9,274 bases of DNA from Pseudomonadota bacterium. GTDB taxonomy: Bacteria; Pseudomonadota; Gammaproteobacteria; Burkholderiales; Burkholderiaceae_B. The DNA lies in NCBI GenBank assembly GCA_023422555.1, contig JAFAGQ010000239.1, forward strand, positions 1-9,274, given 5' to 3'. The notes below the pieces were generated by a model that was given only the letters and a program-made list of their open reading frames with translations, did no database searches and was not told where the DNA came from. Positions 1-7,354 of this stretch are shown piece by piece. The position numbers and the translations under genes are program-made. Each line of letters opens with the position of its first letter. The first letter of the stretch is position 1.

Positions 1-180
1 AACGGCTTTGACTCCGGTGCAAGCACCGAACCAGCGACAGGAGCGACTGCGCCTACGACATCTCCTGAAGCCTCAGCGGCAATGCCTGGCAACACGTCAG
101 CAATGCCAGGCACCAACGCAGACTCTATGCAAGGCGCGAGCGCTGCACCTGGTGCGGCAGCGCCTATGCCTGCGCAATAA
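1..180 (+). CDS. C-terminal tail of an unidentified protein (5' end outside window)
   Basis: Frame 1 is open from the first base to a TAA at 178-180 and gives 59 residues starting NGFDSGASTEP and ending in PMPAQ. The piece is low in complexity: Ala, Pro, Thr, Ser, Gly and Met make up most of it, with a repeated (S)AMPG(N/T) motif encoded by an imperfect direct repeat around 78-117. This looks like a disordered, secreted or envelope-type tail or linker rather than a folded domain. No family can be named because the folded part lies upstream. It is read as coding because the frame is uninterrupted, the codons match the GC-rich pattern of the other genes, and a strong terminator follows about 95 bases after the stop. 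An overlapping ORF in another frame (from base 8) is Arg/Gln-rich and is taken as a shadow. Confidence 0.6.
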   Translation, partial: NGFDSGASTEPATGATAPTTSPEASAAMPGNTSAMPGTNADSMQGASAAPGAAAPMPAQ

Positions 181-275
181 GCCATTCTGACAGGAGCCGG
201 GCCGGGATGCCTTTATCCTGAGCGTTCGATCTGAACAGCTGAATTCCCGGTTCTTCTGCTCCTGTCTGAAATGCG

Positions 276-317
276 ATGGGCTGCACTCTCTGTTAGAGGG
301 TGCAGCCCATGTTTTTT
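276..317 (+). terminator. Rho-independent terminator of the upstream gene
   Basis: The arms at 276-291 (ATGGGCTGCACTCTCT) and 295-310 (AGAGGGTGCAGCCCAT) pair over 16 positions with a single G-T wobble and a 3-base loop (GTT). Six T's follow at 312-317. The T run is on the plus strand, so it ends the transcript of the partial gene at 1-180. The same hairpin could also weakly stop the convergent membrane-protein gene, although the minus-strand side lacks a T run. Confidence 0.92.
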
Positions 318-336
318 GAATGCAGAGCGAACTTTC

Positions 337-777
337 TTACCAATGCAGATAGAACATACCTTTTGCCAGCAGCACGATGCCGATCATATGGCAAAAGACA
401 CTGATGTGTATAACCTTGAAGTGCCGCGCATTCAGTTTGCCCTTGCGGCGCAGTGTCATGGCGGTAAGAAAATGTCCAAAAACGCTTATAGCAAGTATGA
501 TCTTAATTGTGAGCAGCAGACCAAAGCTGCTTGAAAACGGGTTTGCGAGTGCGTAGCGGTGGTGCCACGCCAGTCCCGCACCCGCACTGAACAATACCAG
601 CAGAACCCAGGGCATGACACTTCGCGCCCGTGTTCCTATTGCCGTCTCAAGCATTCGCATGGCTTCGCGAGGGACGTGTTTTCGTACGTTCTCCAGAATC
701 AATACCTCAAAGAAAACGGTACCGATGAAGATCAGGGCGGCGAATAAATGAATGATCAGAAAAATAGGGTATGCCAT
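337..777 (-). CDS. Small four-helix integral membrane protein, CopD-like
   Basis: A 146-residue hydrophobic protein with four predicted membrane helices at about residues 4-26, 52-71, 84-108 and 121-143, joined by short basic or polar loops (for example RRKGK at 110-114). Several histidines lie in or near the helices (H10, H72, H73, H102, H124, H130). With the FIGTVFFEV segment in helix 1, this resembles the small CopD-like/copper-resistance-D group, a fold related to cytochrome b-type four-helix proteins. Haem or metal binding is therefore possible but not shown. The start at 777 is supported by AGGAG eight bases upstream. The gene stands alone, convergent with the partial gene and divergent from ilvD. 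A perfect FNR-type box lies about 100 bp upstream and suggests oxygen-dependent control. The family call is moderate; that it is a real membrane protein is near certain. Confidence 0.72.
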   Translation of the reverse strand: MAYPIFLIIHLFAALIFIGTVFFEVLILENVRKHVPREAMRMLETAIGTRARSVMPWVLLVLFSAGAGLAWHHRYALANPFSSSFGLLLTIKIILAISVFGHFLTAMTLRRKGKLNARHFKVIHISVFCHMIGIVLLAKGMFYLHW

Positions 778-875
778 GCGGTGAACTCCTGCCGTAGCGT
801 ATTACGGCGTTCATAACGAAACGAACCGGACAGATTCTCAATCTGGAATAATCCCATGCTTTGACAAATGCCATA

Positions 876-889
876 TTGATAAGGATCAA
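876..889. promoter_or_regulatory. FNR/ANR-type binding site
   Basis: TTGATAAGGATCAA is an exact match to the FNR/CRP-family consensus TTGAT-N4-ATCAA. Read towards the membrane-protein gene (minus strand), a -10-like GATTAT (complement of 848-853, 4 of 6 matches to TATAAT) sits where an activator site centred at -41.5 would put it. Read towards ilvD, the matching position (about 912-917) has no -10-like sequence. The site therefore more likely activates the CopD-like gene under low oxygen, with a start of transcription near 841. The match is seen directly; the direction and the effect are inferred. Confidence 0.68.
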
Positions 890-1039
890 ATGCGCCTTTG
901 ATGATGATAGCTCGGCAGTTTGGTCATTGGAGTCGAAAGACGGCCAGGCAGGGCAAGTACGGGGTAAACTTGGAACATGTCAGGGCGCTAAGCACGTCTT
1001 TGCTTTGCCCGTCCCCATTACTGCCATTCAAGGAATGCC

Positions 1040-2725
1040 ATGAGTTCAACCAAACGCCTGCGGTCCGCAAATATTACACAGGGTGCGGCGCGAGCACCGA
1101 ACCGCTCCATGTTCTATGCGCTGGGCTACAAAGAAGAAGACTTTGTCAAACCCATGGTGGGCGTGGCAAATGGCTATAGCACCATCACCCCCTGTAACAG
1201 CGGGCTGCAGAAGCTGGCCGATGCAGCCATTGAGGCCATAGAAACGACAGGAGGGAATGCACAGGTATTTGGCACCCCTACGATCTCTGACGGTATGGCA
1301 ATGGGTACCGAGGGTATGAAATATTCACTGGTTTCACGGGAAGTGATTGCCGATTGCGTCGAAACCTGTGTGCAGGGACAGTGGATGGACGGCGTTGTGG
1401 TTATTGGCGGCTGCGACAAGAATATGCCAGGTGGCATGATGGGCATGCTGCGCGCCAATGTTCCGGCCATATATGTATATGGCGGCACCATTCTGCCCGG
1501 ACGCCTCAACAACAAAGATCTGAATATTGTCAGCGTTTTTGAGGCCGTGGGCGAGAATGCGGCGGGCCGCATGAGCGATGAAGAATTGCGTCAGGTTGAG
1601 TTGCACGCCATTCCCGGACCAGGCTCCTGCGGCGGAATGTATACCGCCAATACCATGAGTTCTGCGTTCGAGGCCATGGGCATGAGCCTGCCATATTCGT
1701 CAACCATGGCGAATGTTCACGACGAGAAAACAGAATCAGCAGCCGAATCCGCAAGGGTTCTGCTGCGTGCGATTGAACAGGATCTCAAGCCACGTGATAT
1801 TGTAACCCGCAATTCGATCGAGAATGCGGTGAGTGTCATTATGGCGACGGGAGGTTCAACCAATGCCGTGCTGCACATTCTTGCCATTGCTCATGCTGCA
1901 GGGGTGGAGTGGAGCATTGATGATTTTGAGCGGGTTCGTCAGCGTGTGCCTGTCATTTGTGATCTTAAACCGAGTGGGCAGTTTCTGGCGGTGGATTTTC
2001 ATCGTGCCGGTGGCGTGCCTCAGGTTATGAAAATTCTTCTCAATGCCGGTCTGATTCACGGCGATTGCGTGACCATCACCGGTCAGACCATCGCCGAGAT
2101 TCTGCGCGATGTGCCCGATACGCCGTCAGCAGACCAGAAGGTCATTATGACAATTGAAAATGCCCTGTATAAGCAAGGCCATCTTGCGATTCTGAAAGGA
2201 AATCTCTCTCCGGAAGGCGCGGTCGCGAAAATCACGGGGCTGAAGAATCCGGTCATCACCGGGCCGGCACGCGTGTTTGATGATGAGCAGTCTGCGCTCA
2301 AGGCAATTCTGGATGGGAAAATCAAGGCAGGCGATGTTATGGTACTTCGATACCTGGGACCCAAAGGCGGGCCGGGCATGCCGGAAATGCTGGCTCCCAC
2401 GGGTGCGCTGATCGGCGCCGGTCTGGGTGACTCGGTCGGCCTTATCACAGACGGCCGGTTTTCCGGTGGTACCTGGGGTATGGTGGTCGGACATGTGGCA
2501 CCCGAAGCCGCAGTGGGCGGAACCATTGCACTGGTTGAGGAAGGCGACTCCATCACCATCGATGCGCATCAATTACTTTTGCAATTGAATGTACCGGAAG
2601 CCGAAATTGAATCCCGCCTTGCCAAATGGACTGCACCGCAACCGCGCTACACGCGGGGCGTTCAGGCCAAATTCGCCTTCAACGCGTCAACAGCAAGTAC
2701 CGGCGCTGTGCTGGACAAGTTTTAA
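1040..2725 (+). CDS. ilvD: Dihydroxy-acid dehydratase
   Basis: 561 residues. The enzyme dehydrates 2,3-dihydroxy-isovalerate and 2,3-dihydroxy-3-methylvalerate to the 2-oxo acids that precede valine, leucine and isoleucine; it acts in the cytoplasm. Both IlvD/Edd family signatures are present: GGCDKNMPGG near 123-132 and LITDGRFSGGT near the C-terminus. Cysteines C52 (in TPCN), C125 (in CDKN) and C197 (in GSCGGMYTANTM) fit the three ligands of the iron-sulfur cluster. The three-cysteine pattern and a length near 560 point to the short, [2Fe-2S]-type enzymes rather than the E. coli form of about 616 residues. K127 is the expected carbamylated, magnesium-binding lysine. AAGGA ends five bases before the ATG. 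Sugar-acid dehydratases share this family, but the KPMVGVANG and TPCNSGLQ segments fit true IlvD. It is monocistronic here, convergent with lysR, with no leader peptide or attenuator visible upstream. Confidence 0.95.
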   Translation: MSSTKRLRSANITQGAARAPNRSMFYALGYKEEDFVKPMVGVANGYSTITPCNSGLQKLADAAIEAIETTGGNAQVFGTPTISDGMAMGTEGMKYSLVSREVIADCVETCVQGQWMDGVVVIGGCDKNMPGGMMGMLRANVPAIYVYGGTILPGRLNNKDLNIVSVFEAVGENAAGRMSDEELRQVELHAIPGPGSCGGMYTANTMSSAFEAMGMSLPYSSTMANVHDEKTESAAESARVLLRAIEQDLKPRDIVTRNSIENAVSVIMATGGSTNAVLHILAIAHAAGVEWSIDDFERVRQRVPVICDLKPSGQFLAVDFHRAGGVPQVMKILLNAGLIHGDCVTITGQTIAEILRDVPDTPSADQKVIMTIENALYKQGHLAILKGNLSPEGAVAKITGLKNPVITGPARVFDDEQSALKAILDGKIKAGDVMVLRYLGPKGGPGMPEMLAPTGALIGAGLGDSVGLITDGRFSGGTWGMVVGHVAPEAAVGGTIALVEEGDSITIDAHQLLLQLNVPEAEIESRLAKWTAPQPRYTRGVQAKFAFNASTASTGAVLDKF

Positions 2726-2742
2726 TTTGAATGTGAGCGAAA

Positions 2743-2769
2743 AGCTGACCGGATCTGCCACGGTCAGCT
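2743..2769 (-). terminator. Hairpin terminator of the lysR gene
   Basis: Perfect 9-bp arms AGCTGACCG (2743-2751) and CGGTCAGCT (2761-2769) enclose a 9-base loop. On the minus strand the stem is followed by TTTT, which suits the lysR transcript; the TGA stop of lysR lies inside the first arm. The T run is short, so termination may be partial. The hairpin also lies 18 bases after the ilvD stop and could protect the 3' end of that mRNA. Confidence 0.7.
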
Positions 2770-3690
2770 GAACTGCAGTGTTGCCCCATCCCAGCGACCA
2801 TCCCGAATCAGGGTACGCACCACGTCCTTGAGCACCACGCGCGTTGCCAGCGCAGCGGGAGACAGTTCTTCGTCAGGCGGACCAGTCAGAATCGTACACC
2901 GGAAGAGGGATTTGTCTGCAATCGGGACGGAGATAATGTCCGGATCGTGAATGAGTGCCATGGCAGAACTGGGGTGGATGGTTGCTCCCAGGCCCTGTTG
3001 CACCGCACTCATCAGCGTATTCAGTCCATCAATTTCAAGCGTAATATTCGGCCGGATATTGCGGCTATTGAATGCGTTGATGATGATGCTCACAAGCGTG
3101 TGCCGACCTGTAGGCAGGATCAAAGGCAGCGTTGGAATCTGATCCAGCGAAACACGCTTACAATCTGGCATGCCTGGCAGGGATCGACTGCCAATCACAA
3201 AAAGTCTTTCTTTCAGCAACGGCAATACACTCATGCGCGGATCCTCTCCAATATCAAAACGCATGGACAGATCCAGCCGTCTGGAATCAAGCAGGGTTGT
3301 CAGATGCGCGGACAGCCCCTCAACGATCTGCAGACGAATCTTGGGATATCGCCTGCCCATTTCCGTGAGCAGGGGCAGGGCAAGTTTAAGAGCGGTGGTG
3401 GGCGCCATGCCAATACTCACTTTCCCGGACAGGCGTTCACTGCGGGTGGCGCTGGAGGCTCTTTCAACATGCTCGCAGATGGCCCGTGCATGGTGCAGAA
3501 ACTCCAGACCCGCACCTGTCGGGATAACGCCAGTAGATTTCCTTTGTAATAAGCGGGTGGACAATTCACTTTCCAGTCGACTGATCTGCTGACTCAGCGT
3601 CGATGTGGTGACATCCAGAGCCAGAGCCGCCTTGCCCATGCTTCCCGCTTCTACCACCTGAATGAAATACTGAATCTGTCGCAGTTCCAT
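2764..3690 (-). CDS. LysR-family transcriptional regulator
   Basis: 308 residues, the usual length for a LysR-type regulator. The N-terminal winged helix-turn-helix spans about residues 1-60, with the recognition unit around 18-37 (GKAALALDVTTSTLSQQISRL). It is followed by the standard linker helix and, from about residue 90, a periplasmic-binding-protein-like effector domain starting KVSIGMAPTTALKLALP. GAGGAA just before the ATG at 3690 supports the start. The gene is divergent from the aldolase-TctC-amidohydrolase operon, the classic layout for a LysR activator of the neighbouring operon that represses itself. A 17-bp palindrome between the two starts fits this. The effector is probably the operon's substrate or an intermediate; its identity cannot be told. 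Control of ilvD is less likely because ilvD is convergent. Confidence 0.93.
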   Translation of the reverse strand: MELRQIQYFIQVVEAGSMGKAALALDVTTSTLSQQISRLESELSTRLLQRKSTGVIPTGAGLEFLHHARAICEHVERASSATRSERLSGKVSIGMAPTTALKLALPLLTEMGRRYPKIRLQIVEGLSAHLTTLLDSRRLDLSMRFDIGEDPRMSVLPLLKERLFVIGSRSLPGMPDCKRVSLDQIPTLPLILPTGRHTLVSIIINAFNSRNIRPNITLEIDGLNTLMSAVQQGLGATIHPSSAMALIHDPDIISVPIADKSLFRCTILTGPPDEELSPAALATRVVLKDVVRTLIRDGRWDGATLQFS

Positions 3691-3717
3691 GCCGCTTCCT
3701 CGTCGTTGATGGAAAGT

Positions 3718-3734
3718 GTTTAATTATATTAAAC
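3718..3734. promoter_or_regulatory. Candidate LysR-type operator overlapping the lysR -10
   Basis: GTTTAATTATATTAAAC is a perfect inverted repeat (7-bp arms, 3-base centre) and contains the LysR motif T-N11-A (T3720, A3732). It lies 28 bases before the lysR start codon. On the minus strand it contains a perfect TATAAT (complement of 3723-3728) that may be the lysR -10, so a protein bound here would block lysR transcription. Its centre (3726) is about 64 bases before the start of transcription predicted for the aldolase operon, the usual place of a LysR recognition site. The palindrome is seen; the protein that binds it is inferred. Confidence 0.65.
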
Positions 3735-3754
3735 CCCCATTGCCAGCAGGATGG

Positions 3755-3783
3755 TAGCCAGATCATGCAGCGCTTCATAGAAT
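3755..3783 (+). promoter_or_regulatory. Candidate promoter of the aldolase-TctC-amidohydrolase operon
   Basis: TAGCCA at 3755-3760 (4 of 6 matches to the -35 consensus) and TAGAAT at 3778-3783 (5 of 6 to the -10) are separated by 17 bases, giving a start near 3790 and a leader of about 52 bases. The weak -35 is typical of activator-dependent promoters. The palindrome at 3718-3734 falls near -64. The call is supported mainly by this joint spacing. Confidence 0.42.
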
Positions 3784-3842
3784 AAAAAACCGATGGCACA
3801 TTTGTCATTATCCCACTTGAAATTGACTCACCTGGATATTCC

Positions 3843-4628
3843 ATGAATAGCTATGAACTGAACATCTCTTCCATGCAGGATCAATGTACGCCCGAAGAGT
3901 GGAGCAGACGAGTTGATCTGGCCGCCTGTTATCGGCTGATTGCGTTATATGGCATGTCCGATATGATCGCCAATCATATTTCGGCCAATGTCCCCGGCGA
4001 GGAAAATGCGTTTCTTATTAATCCCTATGGTTTGCTCTACGAGGAAATTACTGCCTCGAGCCTGATCAAAGTCGATCTGAAGGGCGACATTCTGGCCAAG
4101 CCCGATTTTGGCGATCTGGACTACGGTATCAATCGCGCTGGCTATGTAATTCATAGTGCAATTCACGAAGCGCGTCATGATGTGGGCTGCGTCATTCATA
4201 CGCATAGCTGGGCATCCATGGCCGTCTCTTCACTCAAATGCGGCTTGCTGCCGCTCAATCAGACATCCATGCGTTTTCTGAAAATCGGCTATCACAATTA
4301 TGAAGGGGTCGTGCTGGATGACAAGGAAAAGGAATCTCTGGTCAGAGACCTGGGTACTGGTGAGGGCCTGATTCTGCGTAATCACGGCGCCCTGATTGCC
4401 TGCGCCAGTATTCCAGAAGCGTTCAACTGGATGCACAGACTGGAACTGTCCTGCGTAGCGCAGCTGGCCGCCATGGCCTGCCAGACCCCCCTGAACGAGG
4501 TGGATGATGCCGTCGTGCAGGAGACCTGGAATAACTATCAACCGGGAACAAGACGGCCTTATGGCGTTATGGAGTGGCCTGCGCTACTGAGAAAACTGGA
4601 TCGACTTGATCCCTCTTACAGAACCTGA
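3843..4628 (+). CDS. Class II aldolase/adducin-family enzyme
   Basis: 261 residues covering one class II aldolase/adducin domain (about 20-230). The zinc ligands expected for the family are visible: H119 and H121 in CVIHTHS and H181 in LRNHGAL. The stretch VIHSAIHEARHDVGC (102-116) is the usual helix before the first pair. Known members are metal-dependent aldolases, epimerases or decarboxylases acting on hydroxylated carbonyl or carboxylate compounds (fuculose-phosphate aldolase, ribulose-phosphate epimerase and others). This one most resembles the large unassigned group found beside TctC-type binding proteins in Burkholderiales, so the substrate is unknown. First gene of its operon, divergent from lysR. 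The ribosome site is weak (GGA at 3833-3835). A later ATG at 3873 has no ribosome site and is not preferred. Confidence 0.88.
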   Translation: MNSYELNISSMQDQCTPEEWSRRVDLAACYRLIALYGMSDMIANHISANVPGEENAFLINPYGLLYEEITASSLIKVDLKGDILAKPDFGDLDYGINRAGYVIHSAIHEARHDVGCVIHTHSWASMAVSSLKCGLLPLNQTSMRFLKIGYHNYEGVVLDDKEKESLVRDLGTGEGLILRNHGALIACASIPEAFNWMHRLELSCVAQLAAMACQTPLNEVDDAVVQETWNNYQPGTRRPYGVMEWPALLRKLDRLDPSYRT

Positions 4629-4685
4629 ACAAAAGGGTCTGAAGAGAATAATTAACTGAAGAAAAAAATTAACCGGAGACATTTG

Positions 4686-5651
4686 ATGAAACTGACAACA
4701 CTGGCCGCGGGCATCGCGGGCGCCTGTACGATCGCCGCTGCGGCACCGGCATTTGCAGACTATCCGAACAAGCCGATTACCATGGTGGTACCGTTTTCTC
4801 CTGGTGGCAACCTGGACATTACGGCCAGGATTATTGCACCTGCCATGGAGAAATCGCTGAATGCCCGCATTGTGGTCGTCAATCGACCCGGGGCAGGAGG
4901 CATTATCGGTGCCAATCAGGTCGCTCGCGCGGCACCGGATGGCTACACAATCCTGGTAACCACACCCAACGCAATTGCCGTTGCACCTTTCATGACCCCA
5001 ACGGATTACAAACCCGAGGATTTTCAGTCGGTAGGCATGATTGCCAAAACGCCACTTGTGATTGACGTTGCATCGGGCAGCAAGTTTTCGTCTGTGCAGG
5101 ATCTGATTAAGCAAGCCTGTGATAATCCCGGCAAGATGACACTTGGCCATTCGGGAATCGGCACCACCAATTATGTGGCAATGATCCGGTTGCAGCAGGT
5201 CACCAAATGCACGTTCAATCCCATTGCCTATAAGGGCTCTGCACCAGCCCTGGTTGATCTTGCTGGCGGGCAGATCGATCTTGTCATTGACCAGCTCAGC
5301 AGTTCGGCAAACCTGATCAATGGCGGAAAACTCAAGGCGCTGGCCGTCATGACCCATCAGCCTGTTTCAGCTCTGAAGGGTGTAACGACACTGGAAGAGG
5401 CTGGTATCAAGGGGCTGGATGAATCGACAAGTACCGGCTTGCTGCTGCCAAAGGGCACGCCCGAAGAGGTCATTACGACGCTCAATGAGGCTGTCAAAAA
5501 GGCCGTAGACGATGAAACCGTGAAAAAGGCGATGGAAAATATAGGCAGCACAGCAATTTCATCGGAACCAGCTGCATTTACCGCACTTATTTCAAATGAA
5601 ACGAAGATGGCGCGTGAGCTGGATCAGGCTGGCAAACTGAAAACGAAATAA
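4686..5651 (+). CDS. TctC/Bug-family periplasmic substrate-binding protein (first copy)
   Basis: 321 residues. A Sec signal peptide (MKLTTLAAGIAG..., cleavage likely after A-F-A at 22-24) leads into the Bug-family start DYPNKPITMVVPF. Family marks follow: PGGNLD (39-44), with an Asp near the ligand pocket, NRPGAGG (66-72) and APDGYT (83-88). The protein should bind a small carboxylate in the periplasm. C145 and C175 flank the GHSGIGTTN ligand loop and could form a disulfide after export. The family normally feeds a TctA/TctB permease, but none is in the window, so this is an orphan receptor here. The start is put at ATG 4686 with GGAG at 4675-4678 seven bases upstream; the in-frame TTG at 4683 would add one residue and fits the ribosome site less well. 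It follows the aldolase by 57 bp without a terminator and is probably in the same operon. Confidence 0.93.
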   Translation: MKLTTLAAGIAGACTIAAAAPAFADYPNKPITMVVPFSPGGNLDITARIIAPAMEKSLNARIVVVNRPGAGGIIGANQVARAAPDGYTILVTTPNAIAVAPFMTPTDYKPEDFQSVGMIAKTPLVIDVASGSKFSSVQDLIKQACDNPGKMTLGHSGIGTTNYVAMIRLQQVTKCTFNPIAYKGSAPALVDLAGGQIDLVIDQLSSSANLINGGKLKALAVMTHQPVSALKGVTTLEEAGIKGLDESTSTGLLLPKGTPEEVITTLNEAVKKAVDDETVKKAMENIGSTAISSEPAAFTALISNETKMARELDQAGKLKTK

Positions 5652-5709
5652 CCCGAAATCCCGGCAAACCCCTGACCAGATACTCACTGAACATTTATTG
5701 CAGACGATT

Positions 5710-6615
5710 ATGACGAAACCTTGCCTTGCACCCCTTTCGGCGATGACAACGCTCTCTTTTACCATGCCGGAAGACGCATGCGACAGTCATGCCCATGTCT
5801 TTGGTCCGTATAACGAGTATCCGCTGGCTGAGGAACGCAGTTACACACCGCCGGAAAATCCCGTCAATCGTTATCTGGCGCATCTGGACAGGATCGGGTG
5901 TGCCAGAGGGGTGCTGGTGACCGCCAGTGCGAATGGAACAGACAATCGTTCTGTCCTGGATGCGCTGGCCCAATATCCTGAGAAGCTGCGTGGCGTTGCT
6001 GTCAGCGATGCTACTGCGAGTGTCGAAACACTGAATGAATGGCATCAGGCCGGGATCGCGGGTTTGCGCTTCAATCTGTACGCGGTCAATGGTGCGACCG
6101 TTTACAAAAACGGCGTCGGTCTGGATGCCCTGCAGCAACTGGCTCCCAAAATGCGAGAAGTGGGTTTGCATGCACAGATATGGGTTCACGCACCAGACCT
6201 TGTCGAGCTGGCCCCGCGACTATCACAACTGAAACTTCCCCTTGTGATTGATCATATGGGCAGAATGAATGCCTCCAAAGGAACTGATGATCCGGGATTT
6301 GCGCAGTTATTGCGCCTGCTGGCAGAGGGCATTGCCTGGACCAAAATATCCGGAGCAGATCGTAATACCAATCAGCCGGGGCGCTATGAAGACATTGATC
6401 CCTTCGTACAGGGCATCATTCGTGCCAACCGCGAGCAGGTCGTCTGGGGCTCCGACTGGCCGCATATCAATTATTACGAGGCGGATCGCGTCCCTGACGA
6501 TGGCGTTCTGCTGAATACTCTGGCACGCTGGCTGCCCGATGAAGACGACAGAAAGCAGATTCTTACCGTTAACGCTGCCCGTCTTTACGGATTTGTGCAG
6601 GCAAGTGCCCGATAG
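5710..6615 (+). CDS. LigI/COG3618-type amidohydrolase (lactonase or lactone isomerase)
   Basis: 301 residues forming one TIM-barrel amidohydrolase-2 domain. The N-terminal motif DSHAHVFGP puts H27 and H29 at the end of strand 1. H160 (QIWVH), H182 (VIDHMG) and D249 (WGSDWPH) follow at the places of the LigI active-site residues. Relatives include 2-pyrone-4,6-dicarboxylate lactonase and D-galactarolactone isomerase, which often work without a bound metal. A lactone or cyclic ester of a di-acid is the likely substrate class, not more. It lies 58 bp after the TctC gene with no terminator between, so co-transcription is likely. The start is uncertain: ATG 5710 is used, TTG 5698 would add four residues, and ATG 5743 or 5764 would still keep the whole domain; none has a good ribosome site. 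Its last 47 bases overlap the convergent gntR gene. Confidence 0.87.
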   Translation: MTKPCLAPLSAMTTLSFTMPEDACDSHAHVFGPYNEYPLAEERSYTPPENPVNRYLAHLDRIGCARGVLVTASANGTDNRSVLDALAQYPEKLRGVAVSDATASVETLNEWHQAGIAGLRFNLYAVNGATVYKNGVGLDALQQLAPKMREVGLHAQIWVHAPDLVELAPRLSQLKLPLVIDHMGRMNASKGTDDPGFAQLLRLLAEGIAWTKISGADRNTNQPGRYEDIDPFVQGIIRANREQVVWGSDWPHINYYEADRVPDDGVLLNTLARWLPDEDDRKQILTVNAARLYGFVQASAR

Positions 6616-7303
6616 CCTGGTCGATACGTGAGGCAGCGCGTCGGATCAGCGCCAGCACTGCCTTTTCCGCTGCCGCGGGTTTTTGTGCAGTGATGGACTC
6701 GAGCAATGCGCGATGAAGGGCCAGCGCCTGCGCGTCAGGACCCCAGTCACCGCTGGATACCTGAAAGCTGGTCTCCCAGACTGCGGAAAGCGCCGTCCCC
6801 AACTGAAACATGAACTGATTGCCACTGGCTTTAATGACGGCCGCGTGGAAAGCCAGATCGGCTTCAATATACGATCGCTTGCTATTGGCTTTCTGCATGT
6901 TCAGAAATGCCGTACCAATGGCATCGATATCCTCAGCGTGCGCACGCGCGGCGGCCAGTCTGGCTGCCACCGGTTCAATAGCCTGTCGCAATTCCATCAG
7001 ATCTTCCAGCAATTTGCGGTCAGTTGGCAGGTTGCCATACCACGACAAAACGGCAGGATCAAAAAGATTCCATTTCTCCCTTGACTGAACGTGGGTGCCG
7101 GTTCGCGGCCGGATGGAAACCAAGCCTTTGGCGGCGAGGCTTTTCATCGCTTCGCGAATGCTAAGGCGGCTTGCGCCATAAGTCTGTGCAAGCTGATCTT
7201 CCGTAGGAAGCTGCGAACCTTCGGCGAACTCGCCGGCAACAATACTGTTGCCGATAGCATCGACGATCTGGTGATGGAAATTTTTCAGGCGAGGTGACGA
7301 CAT
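6569..7303 (-). CDS. GntR-family (FadR/FCD) transcriptional regulator
   Basis: 244 residues from the chosen start. The N-terminal winged helix-turn-helix (about 8-75) shows the GntR pattern LPTEDQLAQTYGASR followed by SIREAMKSLAAKGLVSIRPRTGT. The C-terminal all-helical FCD ligand domain (about 95-230) has D149 and H153 (ADLAFH) and H197 (ALHRAL), which match part of the usual metal-binding set. Such regulators usually repress sugar-acid or organic-acid operons and release DNA on binding the acid. It is divergent from the second TctC gene, and palindromes in the intergenic space are its likely operator. ATG 7303 is preferred because GntR domains begin just after it. An in-frame ATG at 7360 would add 19 atypical residues and would put the operator on the start codon; neither start has a clear ribosome site. 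The 3' end overlaps the amidohydrolase gene. Confidence 0.92.
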   Translation of the reverse strand: MSSPRLKNFHHQIVDAIGNSIVAGEFAEGSQLPTEDQLAQTYGASRLSIREAMKSLAAKGLVSIRPRTGTHVQSREKWNLFDPAVLSWYGNLPTDRKLLEDLMELRQAIEPVAARLAAARAHAEDIDAIGTAFLNMQKANSKRSYIEADLAFHAAVIKASGNQFMFQLGTALSAVWETSFQVSSGDWGPDAQALALHRALLESITAQKPAAAEKAVLALIRRAASRIDQAIGHLPAQIRKDGQR

Positions 7304-7354
7304 TTGCGGAGTATATAACAGAATCTGAATATGAAAAGGGCTAACACTTGCCGT

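Noticed and set aside
78..117. Inverted repeat GCCTGGC/GCCAGGC as a terminator
   Set aside because: It lies inside the open coding frame, has a long loop and no T run; it results from the repeated AMPG codons.
8..190. 60-residue plus-strand open frame overlapping the partial gene
   Set aside because: The product is Arg/Gln/Leu-rich, and the frame-1 reading of the same bases is open from the window edge and ends before a good terminator.
861..889. TTGACA at 861-866 as the -35 of an ilvD promoter
   Set aside because: At 16-18 bases downstream there is no -10-like hexamer (GATCAA at best), and the region is better explained by the FNR-type box.
898..1039. Leader peptide or attenuator for ilvD
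   Set aside because: No short frame rich in Ile, Leu or Val codons and no terminator/antiterminator pair was seen; only a weak GGGCAA...TTGCCC complementarity is present.
2947..3549. 200-residue open frame on the plus strand opposite lysR
   Set aside because: It lies wholly antisense to a convincing LysR gene, has no recognisable domain and no convincing ribosome site; it is a by-product of the lysR codon pattern.
4584..5357. 257-residue open frame on the minus strand opposite the first TctC gene
   Set aside because: The product is rich in Cys, His and Arg without any domain, and the opposite strand carries a full Bug-family protein with a signal peptide.
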